Below are positions 1 through 11,627 of a DNA stretch of 64,000 nucleotides, in pieces (the first letter of the stretch is position 1; each line of letters begins with the position of its first letter). The notes under the pieces were generated by a model that worked only from the letters and a program-made list of their open reading frames with translations, made no database searches and was not told the origin of the DNA. The stretch is from NCBI GenBank assembly GCA_022497155.1, contig MU385774.1, forward strand, positions 186,001 to 250,000, read 5' to 3'. The stretch comes from Whalleya microplaca. Lineage: Eukaryota; Ascomycota; Sordariomycetes; Xylariales; Xylariaceae. A program made the position numbers and the translations under genes.

Positions 1-548
1 TTCGTATTTCAGTTTAATAAGACATTGGTCTAGAACCTCCTACACAAAGATCTTCAAGAGGGGATGCTGCTTCGTTTAGATATCCAGGCCCGCTTCAGGC
101 TAGCGTTGCCGCTTGCATGCATGAGGGATATGCATATATGCACCCAAATACCATATTCTCGACTAACAATAGGAGTTGATTGGCCATTCACACATAAGCT
201 TCTCCTGAATACGTCAGGAAGGCTCACATGATGTGATAACGTATGCGTGCTGAATATATGCCAATCCATATACTTGTTATGCGTCCAGTCTTATCAGTCT
301 TGGAGACACACACCGCAACAAAGGTTGTGGTGAGTTGATTGATGCAGTACAAATGCTGACGTCCGGAACCCGAACTCAAGTTTTAGCTGATATGTTTCGA
401 GTTCTTCGAAGTGTTCTATATTTTATCCACTTGCTTGAACCTAAAACTGTGACATCTCTTATACACTGAGCTCATGTCTAATTGATATTTCCGTGGATGG
501 CTGCAGAACCCAGTTAGCTTGTCTTTCCAACTTTAGAGATATTTCACC
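1..548. other. Intergenic, upstream of P450
   Basis: No convincing gene is seen. The short open frames here lack any recognisable motif. The part next to 549 presumably holds the promoter of the P450 gene, but no specific site could be assigned. Confidence 0.6.
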
Positions 549-2507
549 ATGGCTTTGCTCAATTTGGACTTGTCAACCGGCGGGTTTTGGCTTCTAGTAT
601 GCACTGTGGCAGTTATTTACTACCTAATCTCAGCTTTCACTACATGGTATCGCCTTCGAAATATCCCAGGCCCCTTTCTAGCTTCATTTTCGTATCTATG
701 GCTGGCAAGGGTCGCAAATAGTGGCAAACAGTTTTGGGTGTACCGCAATATGTACAAGAGATACGGTCCTCTCATCAGAGTTGGCCCTAATGAGCTTTCT
801 ACTGATGACCCTGAAGTGATCAGGAAGATGAATTCAGCCCGCAGCTTTTATGGAAGAGACCCTGTAAGTTAGTTCCTATGGGCCCTAACTCTCTATACTA
901 AAATGGGTTGCCTCCTTAATATTTCCTGTTTCTTCACTTCACTTTAGGGATTGAGACTCTTGGTTCAATAAAAACTGACCTTGAGCACCGTAGTGGTATC
1001 TAGCAGCACGATTTGATCCTTACCATGATAACGTTTTCACTATGCTTCAGGCTGGTCCACATGACAAATTCAAAGCCAAAATAGCTGGAGCGTATGGAGG
1101 CCGTGAGACACCAGCTCTAGAGCCTGGGATTGACGATCAGATCAATGCCCTCATTGACTTGATTCGCCGCAAGTATGTATCAGACGACAACACGAGCTCA
1201 CTACGTCGCGTTGACTTCGCCGAAATAACGTCCTTCTATACTATGGATGTGATCACTAGGTCGGCTTTTGGACAGGAATTCGGATGCTTAAAGACAGACT
1301 CAGACGTACATGGGTTCCTTGAAGGTGTGAAAGAAAGCTGGGCTGGACTAGCAATAGCCCTCGACGTACCATGGATTAGAAATATTCTATTCTCCCCACT
1401 ATTCTTGAAATTCTTGGGACCGAGAACAACGGATTCGACTGGAATGGGGAAGTTGATGGGGTATGTTAGCAAGTCATATGAATTATTTGTTATACACGTG
1501 ATTCACTGTGCTGATACCGTATAGGATAGCTGAAGAAGTTGTGGCCAAACGGTTTGCATCAAATATGGAGGGTAAAAGGGACATGCTAGTGAGTTTCGGC
1601 TATGCCGGCTATAACATATAAGTCGTTAATTAATACTATGTATATAGGGATCATTCATTAGCCACGGGTTGGACCGACAGGAATGCGAGACTGAAGCGCT
1701 TTTCATGATTATTGCTGGTTTCGAAAATACCGCCTCCGTCATTCGAACTGCCTTCCTCTACTTAATGGCTTGCCCGCGAGTATATCAGAAGTTTAAGACA
1801 GTCATCATGGAGGTTTCTCGCAAGGGCGAGGTCTCCAGCCCGATCACGTTGGAACAGGCAAGGAAGATCCCCTACTTGCAGGTCAGTGTTCCTACATAGC
1901 CAGCTAACCATTATTGTATTGAGCTTACAACTGTCCCACACCCTCGACTCGTTGTGAATGACTGTTTTTTTGTGCTAACCAAGTAGTAGGCAGTAATTTA
2001 TGAAGGAATTCGCATGCGCCCACCAGCCCCTGGACTATATCCAAAGACAGTGCCCCCTGAAGGTGATATAATTCATGGGAAGTTCATACCGGGCGGGACT
2101 GCCATCGGAATGAATACGTCGGCATTAGTACGCTCAACAGAGCTTTTTGGAGAGGACGCTGATATATTTCGCCCGGAACGTTTTATGGAAGCAGATGAAA
2201 CCACCCGCGCCGAGATGGAACGCAATGTCGAGTTGGTATTCGGATATGGAAGGTGGATGTGCGCTGGAAAACCTGTGGCGTTTATGGAGCTCAACAAAAT
2301 CTTCTTTGAGGTATGTAGCAAGAATACTATCAGTATGAGGCGTAGAACAATAAGGCTGACCCTGCTTCGTTATAGCTGTTACGGGAATTTGATTTTCAAC
2401 TCGCTAATCCGATGAAACCTTGGGATTCTCAAAGCTATAGCCAATTTGTCGAGGAAAACATGTGGGTGCGAGTGACCAAGTCAAACATGGATACTTCAGT
2501 GTTGTAA
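549..2507 (+). CDS. Cytochrome P450 monooxygenase (pisatin demethylase-like), possible disrupted junction
   Basis: Membrane-anchored microsomal P450, predicted to hydroxylate the cluster product; TropD/AsR2-type tailoring is the contextual guess. Exons seen: 549-863, 1051-1460, 1525-1588, 1648-1881, 1990-2310, 2376-2507, joining in frame except between the first two. N-terminal hydrophobic anchor is followed by a proline-rich hinge (IPGPF). The I-helix reads AGFENTAS, with Asn where the first Thr of AGx(D/E)TT is usual. The ExxR motif is EGIR, then FRPERF, and the haem loop is FGYGRWMCAGKP with the Cys ligand intact. The six exons give about 491 residues. Roughly 20 residues of the B-C region are missing between exon 1 and 1051. 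A candidate exon at 948-1000 encodes fitting residues (LGSIKTDLEH) but in a frame that canonical donors and acceptors do not connect. The gene is therefore either mis-spliced in my model or recently broken. Its place at the cluster edge supports a tailoring role. Confidence 0.8.
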
Positions 2508-3009
2508 GTGATAGAATTATCTCTTGAAGCAATGCATACTTGAAGGGATTAATACGTGAAACTACGGGGAGGATATAATATTAGACGGGAGTATAGAGGA
2601 TATCCTGCTAGTAGTACTATTGATATTCAACAGCGTTTCCATCAATTCAAATCAAACAATTTAACACCACCGCCTTGAATTGGTCAATTCAACTCAATCA
2701 AAGCTGAAACCTCTTTGAATTGACGATACTTACGAATTGAATTGATGGATAAGCACGTGGTCAAAGAATAAAACATGGAGCATGTAGCTGACAACTTAGT
2801 CACCAACATCATAGCCGGTACATGGTTTAGATGTGACTTGAACGTAACTTGCTTATGGCTTACCTATATATGTATATATATATGACTTTATATGGGTTAT
2901 AATTAAACATTATAATCTCGAAATAAATTGAAAGGCATCAATTCTTCATTTTAATTCATGACTATCGAATTGGTTTAGTTAACTGGAAGAAATAGTAATG
3001 TCTTCTTGC
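2508..3009. repeat. AT-rich spacer with repeated GAATTGA/TCAATTC words
   Basis: This stretch is AT-rich. Between about 2640 and 2990 it holds at least five copies of GAATTGA or its complement TCAATTC, plus a short TA-rich run near 2870. It separates the P450 from a decayed P450. It may be the remains of a small transposable element, but no clear terminal inverted repeats or target duplication could be fixed by eye. Confidence 0.35.
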
Positions 3010-3773
3010 GCACTACGCCACCAGCATAGTCGAAGCGGCATTTTCCGAGGCCTTACAAGGAAAGACAGAGGGCTTGGCTCTTGTGTCCTCATACGCAGAC
3101 TATGAAGCTCCCGACGGTGGCCGTCTTAGCACTGAGCGCATCGTCGGCGAGGTTGCTGCCGTGTACTTCGTCGGTACGGATACGACGAGCATCACGCTTA
3201 GCCTTCTAGTATATGAGATTGCACGGCGTCCGGATGTGCAATGTCGTCTACGCGACGAGATGATCGGGAAAGCAAGGCCCAGGTCTAGTGGGTTGCGGTA
3301 CGACGCTCTGGAGAACGAGTGCACATACCTCAATGCCATCATCTCGGAAGGCTTACGGTTATATGGAGTGATCCCATCACACCTAGAACGTGTCGTCCCG
3401 GCTGGGGGGATTACGTTATATACGGGTCACCAGATCCCGGCCGGTGCCGTCGTCGGCGTGCAAACGTATTCCCTGCGCCGATGCCTTTGATCCTGCTCGC
3501 TGGCTGCACGCGACGCCCGAAATGCACAAGTCCCTGTCACCATAGGGCTTCGGTAGCAGGATCTACATGGGCATGCATTTGACCTATGTAAAAATCCGGC
3601 TCGCGCTGGCGGTACTCGTTGCGAACTTCGAGGTCGCCTTTCCAGCTAGCTTTGACTACAATACCATGAGGATGCGGAATTTCTGGTTCGTCTTCCCTCA
3701 AGGGGGAAAGCTCGACTTGGTGGTGAAGCCGCTGAATGCAGAGGTTCGGACGAATTTGTACATCAAAGCGTAA
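3010..3773 (+). pseudogene. Decayed cytochrome P450 fragment
   Basis: C-terminal half of a P450, starting abruptly next to the AT-rich spacer and lacking the N-terminal anchor and helices A-H. The I-helix motif VGTDTTS and the ExxR motif (EGLR) are clear up to about 3470. Downstream the frame breaks within the segment before the PxRW region (FDPARW), which is readable in another frame. In the haem loop the expected pattern is interrupted by a TAG stop (SP-stop-GFGSRIYMGMH), and the axial Cys is replaced by Tyr (TAC). The tail to the stop at 3773 is again readable. With a frameshift, a nonsense codon and no haem ligand it cannot encode an active P450. It is not a duplicate of the neighbouring P450, because the motif details differ. 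Confidence 0.85.
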
Positions 3774-4779
3774 TGAGTATTGTGCTTCTTACATATTCAT
3801 GGCATGCGCTCCCGATATAAGCTGCCTAGAAAGCTTTGGCCCTATGTGATAATGGTCCGTATGTGTACCTAAAAGTCACAAACACCTTACAATAGCTGGT
3901 CACATTAGGAACTCCGTGACTGACACACCACCTAATTCAAGGGTACCTAAGCTCTAAAACTCAAATTATATTGACTCTTCGACAAGCTAGGTAGTGTCAA
4001 GTTACTAGCAGCTTGAAAGGGCTGTTGTGCACGTCTAGGGCCTAGGCGCCATCTGATAGCAGTCCCATGCCAGATATGTGGGCAGGAAAGGCGATCAAAA
4101 AGCAATTTGCAGTGATAATGCGATTCTCGTGTAATGTATAATCTATTTACTACATGCTAGTACGTAGTCGGACCCATCTTTTGGCGTGGCTCGCGCCTCC
4201 ATCTCTCCCTCCTATGCCTCCCTCCTCTCCATCCATGATTGTCACTCAAAACATTGGCTCTGCTCCGATACTCCAGTCGTGCTATGCTCCATAGCTGCGC
4301 ACCGGGTCGTAGGAGGCAGTATTTCCTTTATAATCTTGACAGGTAGACAGGTAGACAGTCTCTTACGTCCTTCGGAAGTAAATAATATTATCATAATCAT
4401 AATCATTATTCCTGATGTAGTGAGACCGCCTTGTGCTACCTCGCCTGAACTAGGTACTAATCGATGGCTAGAGCCCGCCACCGGGGATTAGGGAGCCTTT
4501 GACCTTGCGGAATCCGAATATCCCCATCTCCAAAATCCGGTTCTTTGTTACACCGATGATGCCCTGGAGCCGACCTAAAATCCGCTTACTCCATTAAGAA
4601 TATGTCAATTCCAGTCGCTGTACCGCATATAAGTTGCCCACCTACTGAGCTTTCACAGGCCCCCTTTCCATATGGCTGGCCTATCGCGACTCTTTCAACG
4701 AATAACTACTCCATTCAGACACAAAAGATAGCCACCCACAGGTAGCACTCAAACGCAACCAACCGCCAAGACGACCAAG
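3774..4779. other. Intergenic between P450 remnant and aldo/keto reductase
   Basis: No gene recognised. A short simple-sequence run of alternating ATA/ATC type lies near 4380-4412. The last 150 bases before 4780 are CT/CA-rich, as is common in fungal 5' leaders. Confidence 0.55.
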
Positions 4780-5834
4780 ATGCCCTCCACAAAGTCCCTT
4801 TCTACCGGTCCTATTGGCTTTGGCCTTATGGGAATGACCTGGCGAGCAAACCAGACCCCTGACGAGCAAGCCTTTGCCGCGATGAAGGCCGCCATCACCA
4901 ACGGCGCAACCTTCTGGTTGTTAAGCCGACTTCTACGGCACGAGCGATCCCACCGCTAATCTCAGCTTGCTGCGCCGTTATTTTGAGAAGTATCCCGCGG
5001 ATGCTTCCAAGGTCACCCTCTTTGTCAAGGGCTGTGCCGACCCGAAATCTCTGTACCCGACCAACAACCGCGCTGGCGTGCGAGCCAGCGTGGACAACTG
5101 CATCCGCGTGCTCGGCGGCGCCAAGAAGATTGACGTCTTCGGCCCTACACGCCAAGACCCCAGCGTCCCGCTCGAGGAGACCATCGGCGAGCTCAAGCGC
5201 CTCGTGGACGAGGGTAAAATCGGCGGCGTGGGAATCTCGGAGGTGGGAGCCGAGACCACCAAAAAGGCCCATGCCATCTGCCCGCTAAGCCTAATCGAGG
5301 TCGAATTCTCGCTCTGGAGTACCGAGATCCTTACCAACGGTGTGGCTGCCACTGCCAAATCACTAAACATCCCGATTGTTGCCTACTCGCCTCTAGGACG
5401 AGGCTTTCTAACCGGCCAACTCAAAAGCGTAAAGGACATCCCGGAGGGCGACATCCGACTATATTTCGACCGCTTTCAGCCTGAGGTATGTAGCCATTGA
5501 CTTTCCTTTCTCTATTATTAATAGTAGTGGCTGACCTCCATAGAACTTCGACAAGAACCTGGAGCTTGTCGACAAGCTTAAGGCTTTCGCTCAGAAGACA
5601 GGTGTGACTCCCGCCCAGTTAGCCCTGGCCTGGGTTCTTGCGAACTCGAACTCAGGCGACTGTGGCACTATAATCCCCATCCCGGGTGCTCCGGTCGCTC
5701 AGCGTGTCGAAGAAAACACTAAGCAGGTCAAGTTGTCGTCTGGCCAGAAGGCGGAACTCGATGCTATCCTCGACTCGGTCTCCATTTCCGGTGGCCGATA
5801 CAACCAGCAGTTGGAGGTGACTCTATGGGGTTAG
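4780..5834 (+). pseudogene. Aldo/keto reductase (pyridoxal reductase-like) with an apparent frameshift
   Basis: NAD(P)H-dependent aldo/keto reductase of the Plr1/YakC type (AKR8-like), a cytosolic TIM-barrel enzyme. Reading starts at the ATG at 4780 (GPIGFGLMGMTW near the N-terminus). One intron, 5486-5543, has clean GTATGT and TAG borders, and the last exon runs to 5834. The catalytic Asp and Tyr lie in ADFYG (about 4930) and the Lys in LFVKG. Around 4915-4925, between the Trp codon TGG and the GCC of ADFYG, there are seven bases where the protein family needs six. The start frame therefore ends at a stop near 4959, while the rest of the protein continues in another frame. Apart from this one base the gene looks complete (about 330 residues). 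It may be a recent loss or a sequencing error. It could be a cluster-edge bystander. Confidence 0.75.
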
Positions 5835-6834
5835 TTGGGTAGTCACGATTCCAGGGGACTTCAGAAGGCCATAGTGAGGGTGCGCGTGTGTGTCCTGATG
5901 TCAAGGTGGGCTGGCAGCTTAGATAGGTACTTGTCAAGGGGTTTTCATGACGGATTGGAATGGTGAGTAGATGAGATAGATTCTTGGATATCTTTTAAAG
6001 AAAAAAAAATCGCTCTTTTATTTATAAAAAAAGATGATTTGCTCTCCTCAAAATCTTGTCCACCCAAAGCTACCAACTACATGACGGTAAAATAGTTGGG
6101 CTGTGGATTTGGCTTGATGAGTTGTTGTGAAGGATTACAGGGATATGTGGCTGATAATACAGGTGGCTAGGACGCCCCACAAGCTGTGGCTGATATATAG
6201 GAGGTTCTCCCTCCTCAGACTCTAGTGATGATACTTCCCTAGTATGATACCAATAACCTGCGTCTATTTCAACAGAGAAGATAGACTCCGTGGAACTTAT
6301 ATGGCTCTGATAGGAAGATGGGCGATGCTGACAATTTCAGCATGCTGAACACTGTAAGGTATGGGGCCACCTGCGGTATCGGATTCTCGGGCTTGGCTTT
6401 CGTGAAGAGGGAGATGATGGAACGCCCCTGTCAGCGAGGCAAATGTAAAGCAAATTATGGGAATGTCATTGGTTTCAATTCCACATATAATGCCAATCAA
6501 GCCCTGTGCCCTACTCATAAATGTAAGGCGGCTTTCATCCCCAAGACAACTCCTTGTACAGGAGGCGGACATAGTACAAGTAATCGGGACTAGCTGTGAT
6601 AGGTACCCATTTCAAAACACTGTCAAAAGAGGTAATTACGCAGTACAGTACAGTATCAATACATCTACCACCAAAGCGAAGGTGCTAAGTGGTAAGAGCT
6701 GATTGATGATTTTCTCAGTATAACATATTGTGCGGAGATAAGATGCATGAGTAGTATTCTACATGAAACATTTCAAAAGTAGCGTTACAGTTGAGCCGAA
6801 TAGTATAATTGAGTTGAGTAGGTCTCATCTTTAT
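5835..6834. other. Intergenic between aldo/keto reductase and ABC transporter 3' ends
   Basis: The two flanking genes converge here. An A-run near 6000 and a T/A-run near 6020 could belong to the 3' untranslated regions. Open frames at 6297-6702 overlap on both strands and have no recognisable domain. Confidence 0.55.
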
Positions 6835-9800
6835 TCACAACTTCTTCTTCCCTTTAGGCATCCTCGCAAGCCAATACAACCCCAACGCCGCACTTATATT
6901 GAAAACAATATAGGCCCAGATAATGCCAAAATTACGCCACCTAATATCGTATCCGGAATGGATTGCCGCCAAGTATACGTTCGTATCCTTTATCGTGCAA
7001 TAGTTGCAGTCATTCATTTCGTTGGAGTCCAACAAATAACCACCCACCCTTGATATATAGTCCGCCATGTAGTCACCGCATGTCTGGCCTTCCGGTGGGC
7101 TGAAGGTGGTGAACTCGTTGTTTGCACACGTCACCTCAACGTTAGCGAGGCCGGTTGACAGAATAGCCTGGACCCAATACGACAATGGTGAGACCCGATA
7201 GAGAAAAATCCAAAAACGAGGCATTTGTTCTGGTGAGGCTAACACACCACAGAAGAAGAAAACGAGGACGAACAGGAAGTTTGCGGTATTACCTGCCTCG
7301 TCAGCTGAACCAGCAAAGGAAACGCACATATGTGCAAAGGTGGAAACCCAAAGGAGAAATTGCCAGAATAAGAGCCACATTAAACCCCCTCTCTCTGTGC
7401 CCTGCCCAGCTGATTCGGCATTTTTGTAGAAGCCGATAGGATAATAGATTAATGCCCACATTATGACGGAAGCGAAGGTATTCCAGGGAATCTCGGAGAC
7501 AATCTGACTAAGCATGAAAACTTTCCACGAGTATGTCTTAGCAGGACGTTCGCGGACTTCGTATAAAGCGCGTTGCGTAATGTAGTTCGGCAGCTGTTGA
7601 TCTACTAATTGCCCGACAACGGTCATTATCTCGAAGATAGCAAACATTTGATTTTGAAGGCCTTGTCTGGTTAGAGGTGCGTTCAGAAATACCAGGCCAA
7701 TAAATAAACTAGTGGCAGTACAAAGGGCGAGCTTAGAGTAGATATAAGAGGGCGTCCGCCAGGATTGCTGGAATACACGCTGTGTAACTACCAGGAATTG
7801 CTGCCAGAGAGGTGCAGCAAACTCACGGTACGAGGCAGAGCCATTATGAGACGACCGGCCTGCACCTCTGGTCCTCAGATGTGCTAATTCGTCCTGAACA
7901 CTTTGGTATTCTGGGCTGGAACGCCACGTTTGGTACCAGTCAATCTCGGAGAAGCTCCCAGGAGCAGCACCAATGGCCTCTAGCATCCACTCAGCGGGAT
8001 TTGCCCCAGGTGGACATGGCATTGCACCATTGCGCTCGAAGTAAGTCGTGAGGGTCTTTGAGTTGTCGCCAATGTCACCTATATGTCGATGACTGTGAGT
8101 CAGTACTGCTGAAAATATATATGCCGTGGAGAAAGTACGGTCATCGCCAAAGAATATGGTCAATGGTTGATAGGTAAACACTAACCAAAATAAACCGTTT
8201 TACCTCCGTCAGCTAGCAAGAGCAAACGGTCGAAGCGTTGAAACAGCATTGCGGAGGGTTGGTGGATGGTGCAAAGAATAGATTGACCCGCTTTGGAGAG
8301 CTTTTCTAGTAAGTCTAGGACAGCCCAACTAGTTTGCGAGTCCAGGCCGGATGTTGGCTCATCAACAAAGAGTAATAACGGTGGTTTGGCAGCCAGTTCG
8401 ACGCCAATAGTTAGGCGTTTACGCTGCTCAACATTGAGACCTTCGCCTAACACACCAACAACGGCGTCCGCGTATTCTTGCATGTCTAGCAACTTGATAA
8501 CTTCGTCTACGTAGGCAATTTTCTCTGCCTTTGGGATACTGTCTGGTTGGCGAAGGAGAGCTGAGAATGTCAAAGCCTGTGACGCAAAGTCAGTCCTAGG
8601 GATTTAAGGTAACTGAGTCGGTGCATAACAGGTTTCGTTTGATTAGGAATAAGAATTGGCCAGGGTTTTCTGTACTCACCTCTCGAACGGTGCTTGTCTC
8701 TAAATGTAGATCTTGCTGCTGGGCATAGCCAGTATTGCGTTGGAAACTCTCATCGCGTATTCTTCCGTCAACCAACATCTCACCAGTGAGTATGCCTACG
8801 CCCGAGCGGCGACCAGCCAAACAGTCCAGAAGAGTGGTCTTTCCAGCACCTGAAACACCCATCAAGGCTGTAAGAGTACCGGGCTTAACCCAGCCATCAA
8901 CTTTGTCTAGGATACGCCGAGGTTTGCTCTTGATCTTGATATCATAACACACGTTATTCCAATGGAATACGCTTGTAGAACCTTGAAATGCTCCCTCGTT
9001 GTTGGATCCGTATTTGCCGGGCTTTTCTAGCACAACTGGAATAGGACCGAAGAGCGATTTTTCAACATCCTCGCTGTTCTTGGCCGAAAACTTCGGAACG
9101 AAGCCTCGTCGGAAAACTAGAATTTCACCTTTGGACTTCTTGGCCGTAATGTATTCGCTGGCAATAAAGTATACAAGGTGATTAAAGACCACCATAGCGA
9201 TAATAATGCCAACATTACGCCATTTATGGCTATTGTAATAACTGTATGCCGAATTGATGTAGTGGTCCCCATTCACAAACGACTGCCCAGGGACAGCGCC
9301 GATAGCGTTGCAAGCTACATTGTCCGAGCTTGCGGCCGCGTAGTCGGGAATATAGGCAGAACAAGTAAAATTACGCCCGTGGTATTCATTGACCATAAGT
9401 GACTCATACCCGTAGGCCACAGGGTTCAGATAATTGATCCATCGACACCAAGGCAGCATGTAGTCGACCGGGACAATAAACCCCGCAAATATGAGCAGGG
9501 CGAGCAGCATGATGGAAGTGGGGACCATCGCCTGCTGCTCTGTTCGTGTAAGCGAAGCGCTGAGAGAATGTTAGTTCTTTCGTCACTTTTCTTGCATGGT
9601 CTAGACAACCTACAGAGATCTGAATACACCAGACATGGCCAAAACAATGAGAAATACCACCAACAGGTAGAAGAAGAAGTTACCAGGCTCACGGTTAAGA
9701 TTAGTCATGAAGTAAAACACCAAGTTAAAGATGATAGCGTTAATGATCTTCATTGGTAAGTCAACCAGGACAGAAGCATATGATTCGGCTGATGGGCTGT

Positions 9801-11627
9801 AAAAGGCATAACGGGAATGCTTTTCCACGATTGGTCGCTGAGCGTACAGTGTCAGAATCTCGAGAATCGAGGAGAAGGCATTGAATAAGATAGCCATAAA
9901 TAAGACAACAGCGCGACCGTAGAATGAGCCCGTATTCTGGCCCATGTTGTAGAACAAGGACGACATAATGAGGGCCATGATCGTATTTCCAACAAGCATT
10001 CCAATGGTCTGTGAGGGGTCTGCTTTGAATCTCGCCCACCCACGCCACATACAAAGTTGAACCTGCTGGGAGTACGTTAGTGTGTACGGTGACTTGAGCC
10101 GTTGTCCCTTCGCTTGGTGTGCCTTTTTGAGCTGTCGGAAGATCTCAGCGTCGGCACCATCTATCGGATGCTGCGTCTTGTATTCCCTAATGTCAGATTG
10201 CAAGGCTTTGTAATCTGGGCTGTTTCTCCAGGCGGCTACAAACTCGTCGGCAGTCCGCGGGGGGTCGCAGTCGGGTCGTGGAATTCTCTCTGCCGGAAAA
10301 GTCATAGATGTGAGAAAGTCAGGTGTAGTCTGGCGTGGTGGACACTCAAATCCGAGGTTAGTGAAGTACTCCTTAGCCTTAGATGCAGGCCCAAAATAGA
10401 TTTGGCGTCCCTCATAGAGGACCAGAGCCTTGTCAAATAGGTCGTAAGCACTCTGGGGGGCTTGATACATGGATACAGCACAGGTCTGGCCGAACAACTC
10501 AGATTGGAGCCTTAGAGTCTTGCAAAACTCAACTGCGTTAGCTGAGTCTAGGCCACGTGTAGAACTTGAGCCAACATTTAGCGCGTATTCTTGTCTAATA
10601 GGAGAAGCAGCCCGACATGCAACTTACTTGTCCCAACATTGAAATGGAGCATTTGCTAGCGTTGCTTCAGCGATTGTGACACGCTTGCGTTCTCCTCCCG
10701 AAACGCCTCGCGTAAATTCGTCTCCCACTTTGGTTTGGATGGTATGGCTAATGCCATACATGGCCATAACGACATCTCGAAGGTGCTCGCAGTACCTATG
10801 AAGAGAGTCGTCAGAGCCTATGTGTTGGTAGAAATTAGAGTAACGTACTGATTACGATCAATTCCCTGCGGTAGCTCCTTTTGGCAGCGTGCATGTGAAG
10901 CAAAAGTTAACGTCTCGCCTACAGTCAACATAGGAAAGTGAATATCGACTTCGGCAGTGTAGATGGCATCACCTCGATGTGCAGTGTGCATCTCCTTATC
11001 TGATATACCCTGGTAATTGAAGTAAGAGCCTTCATTGATATAGATGCCATTTCTATCTCCCGAAACTGCCTTGAGGAAGGTTGAGCAACCAGAACCAGGC
11101 GGGCCTAAGACAACGCACATTTCACCTGGGCGGATGAGTCCATCAAATTGGCGTAGAATGTCAATTCGTACCTGGCCTGCTGTGTTGGAGAAGAGACGGC
11201 GAATCATGCCTGGCAAGGCTAACCAAATGTTGGCAACATCCTTTTGGAAGTCCGTCGGCGTGCCGTAACCGAACACATTCAGGTCTTGGAAACACAGGCC
11301 GACCTGACGAAAGCTCTGGCCGCGTTCGTTGGCGAGTTTAGCGACATTCTTAGCCCACACTCGTGCATTGAAATTCTCCCCGCGCGGATTCAGAGGAGAA
11401 TCAGGATCATTGCTTCCGAAAATGGGTTTACCCTTAGAGTCGTGAATACTGACAGCAGAATTGCGCTCGAAATCGCGTGCAAGGTCTTGTACCTTGGAGT
11501 GCCGCCTCTTTATCGATTCTGCCGGTTGGCCATCGTCGATTTTTTTCGTTGGTTCGGCCTGCCCTGGTTCTAAGGGGTCAGGGGCCCCGGTATGAGGAAT
11601 TCCGAAGGTCCCAATTGCTGACGACAT
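6835..11627 (-). CDS. ABCG/PDR-type multidrug ABC transporter
   Basis: Full-size plasma-membrane exporter of the pleiotropic drug resistance (CDR/PDR) family, order NBD1-TMD1-NBD2-TMD2, likely exporting or detoxifying the cluster product. Exons on the minus strand: 11627-10849, 10795-10628, 10564-9614, 9559-8680, 8576-8186, 8078-6835. All junctions are in phase and give 1470 residues, the usual length. Walker A of NBD1 is the PDR-typical degenerate form GPPGSGCS (175-182), with Cys in place of Lys. The NBD1 signature is [11 protein letters not shown]2 has canonical GVSGAGKT (867-874), signature LNVEQRKR (973-980) and Walker B LLLFVDEP (993-1000). Both membrane domains are present, with a Cys-containing extracellular loop before the last helix, and the protein ends in a lysine-rich tail. 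It lies inside the cluster, between the aldo/keto reductase and the dioxygenase. Confidence 0.95.
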
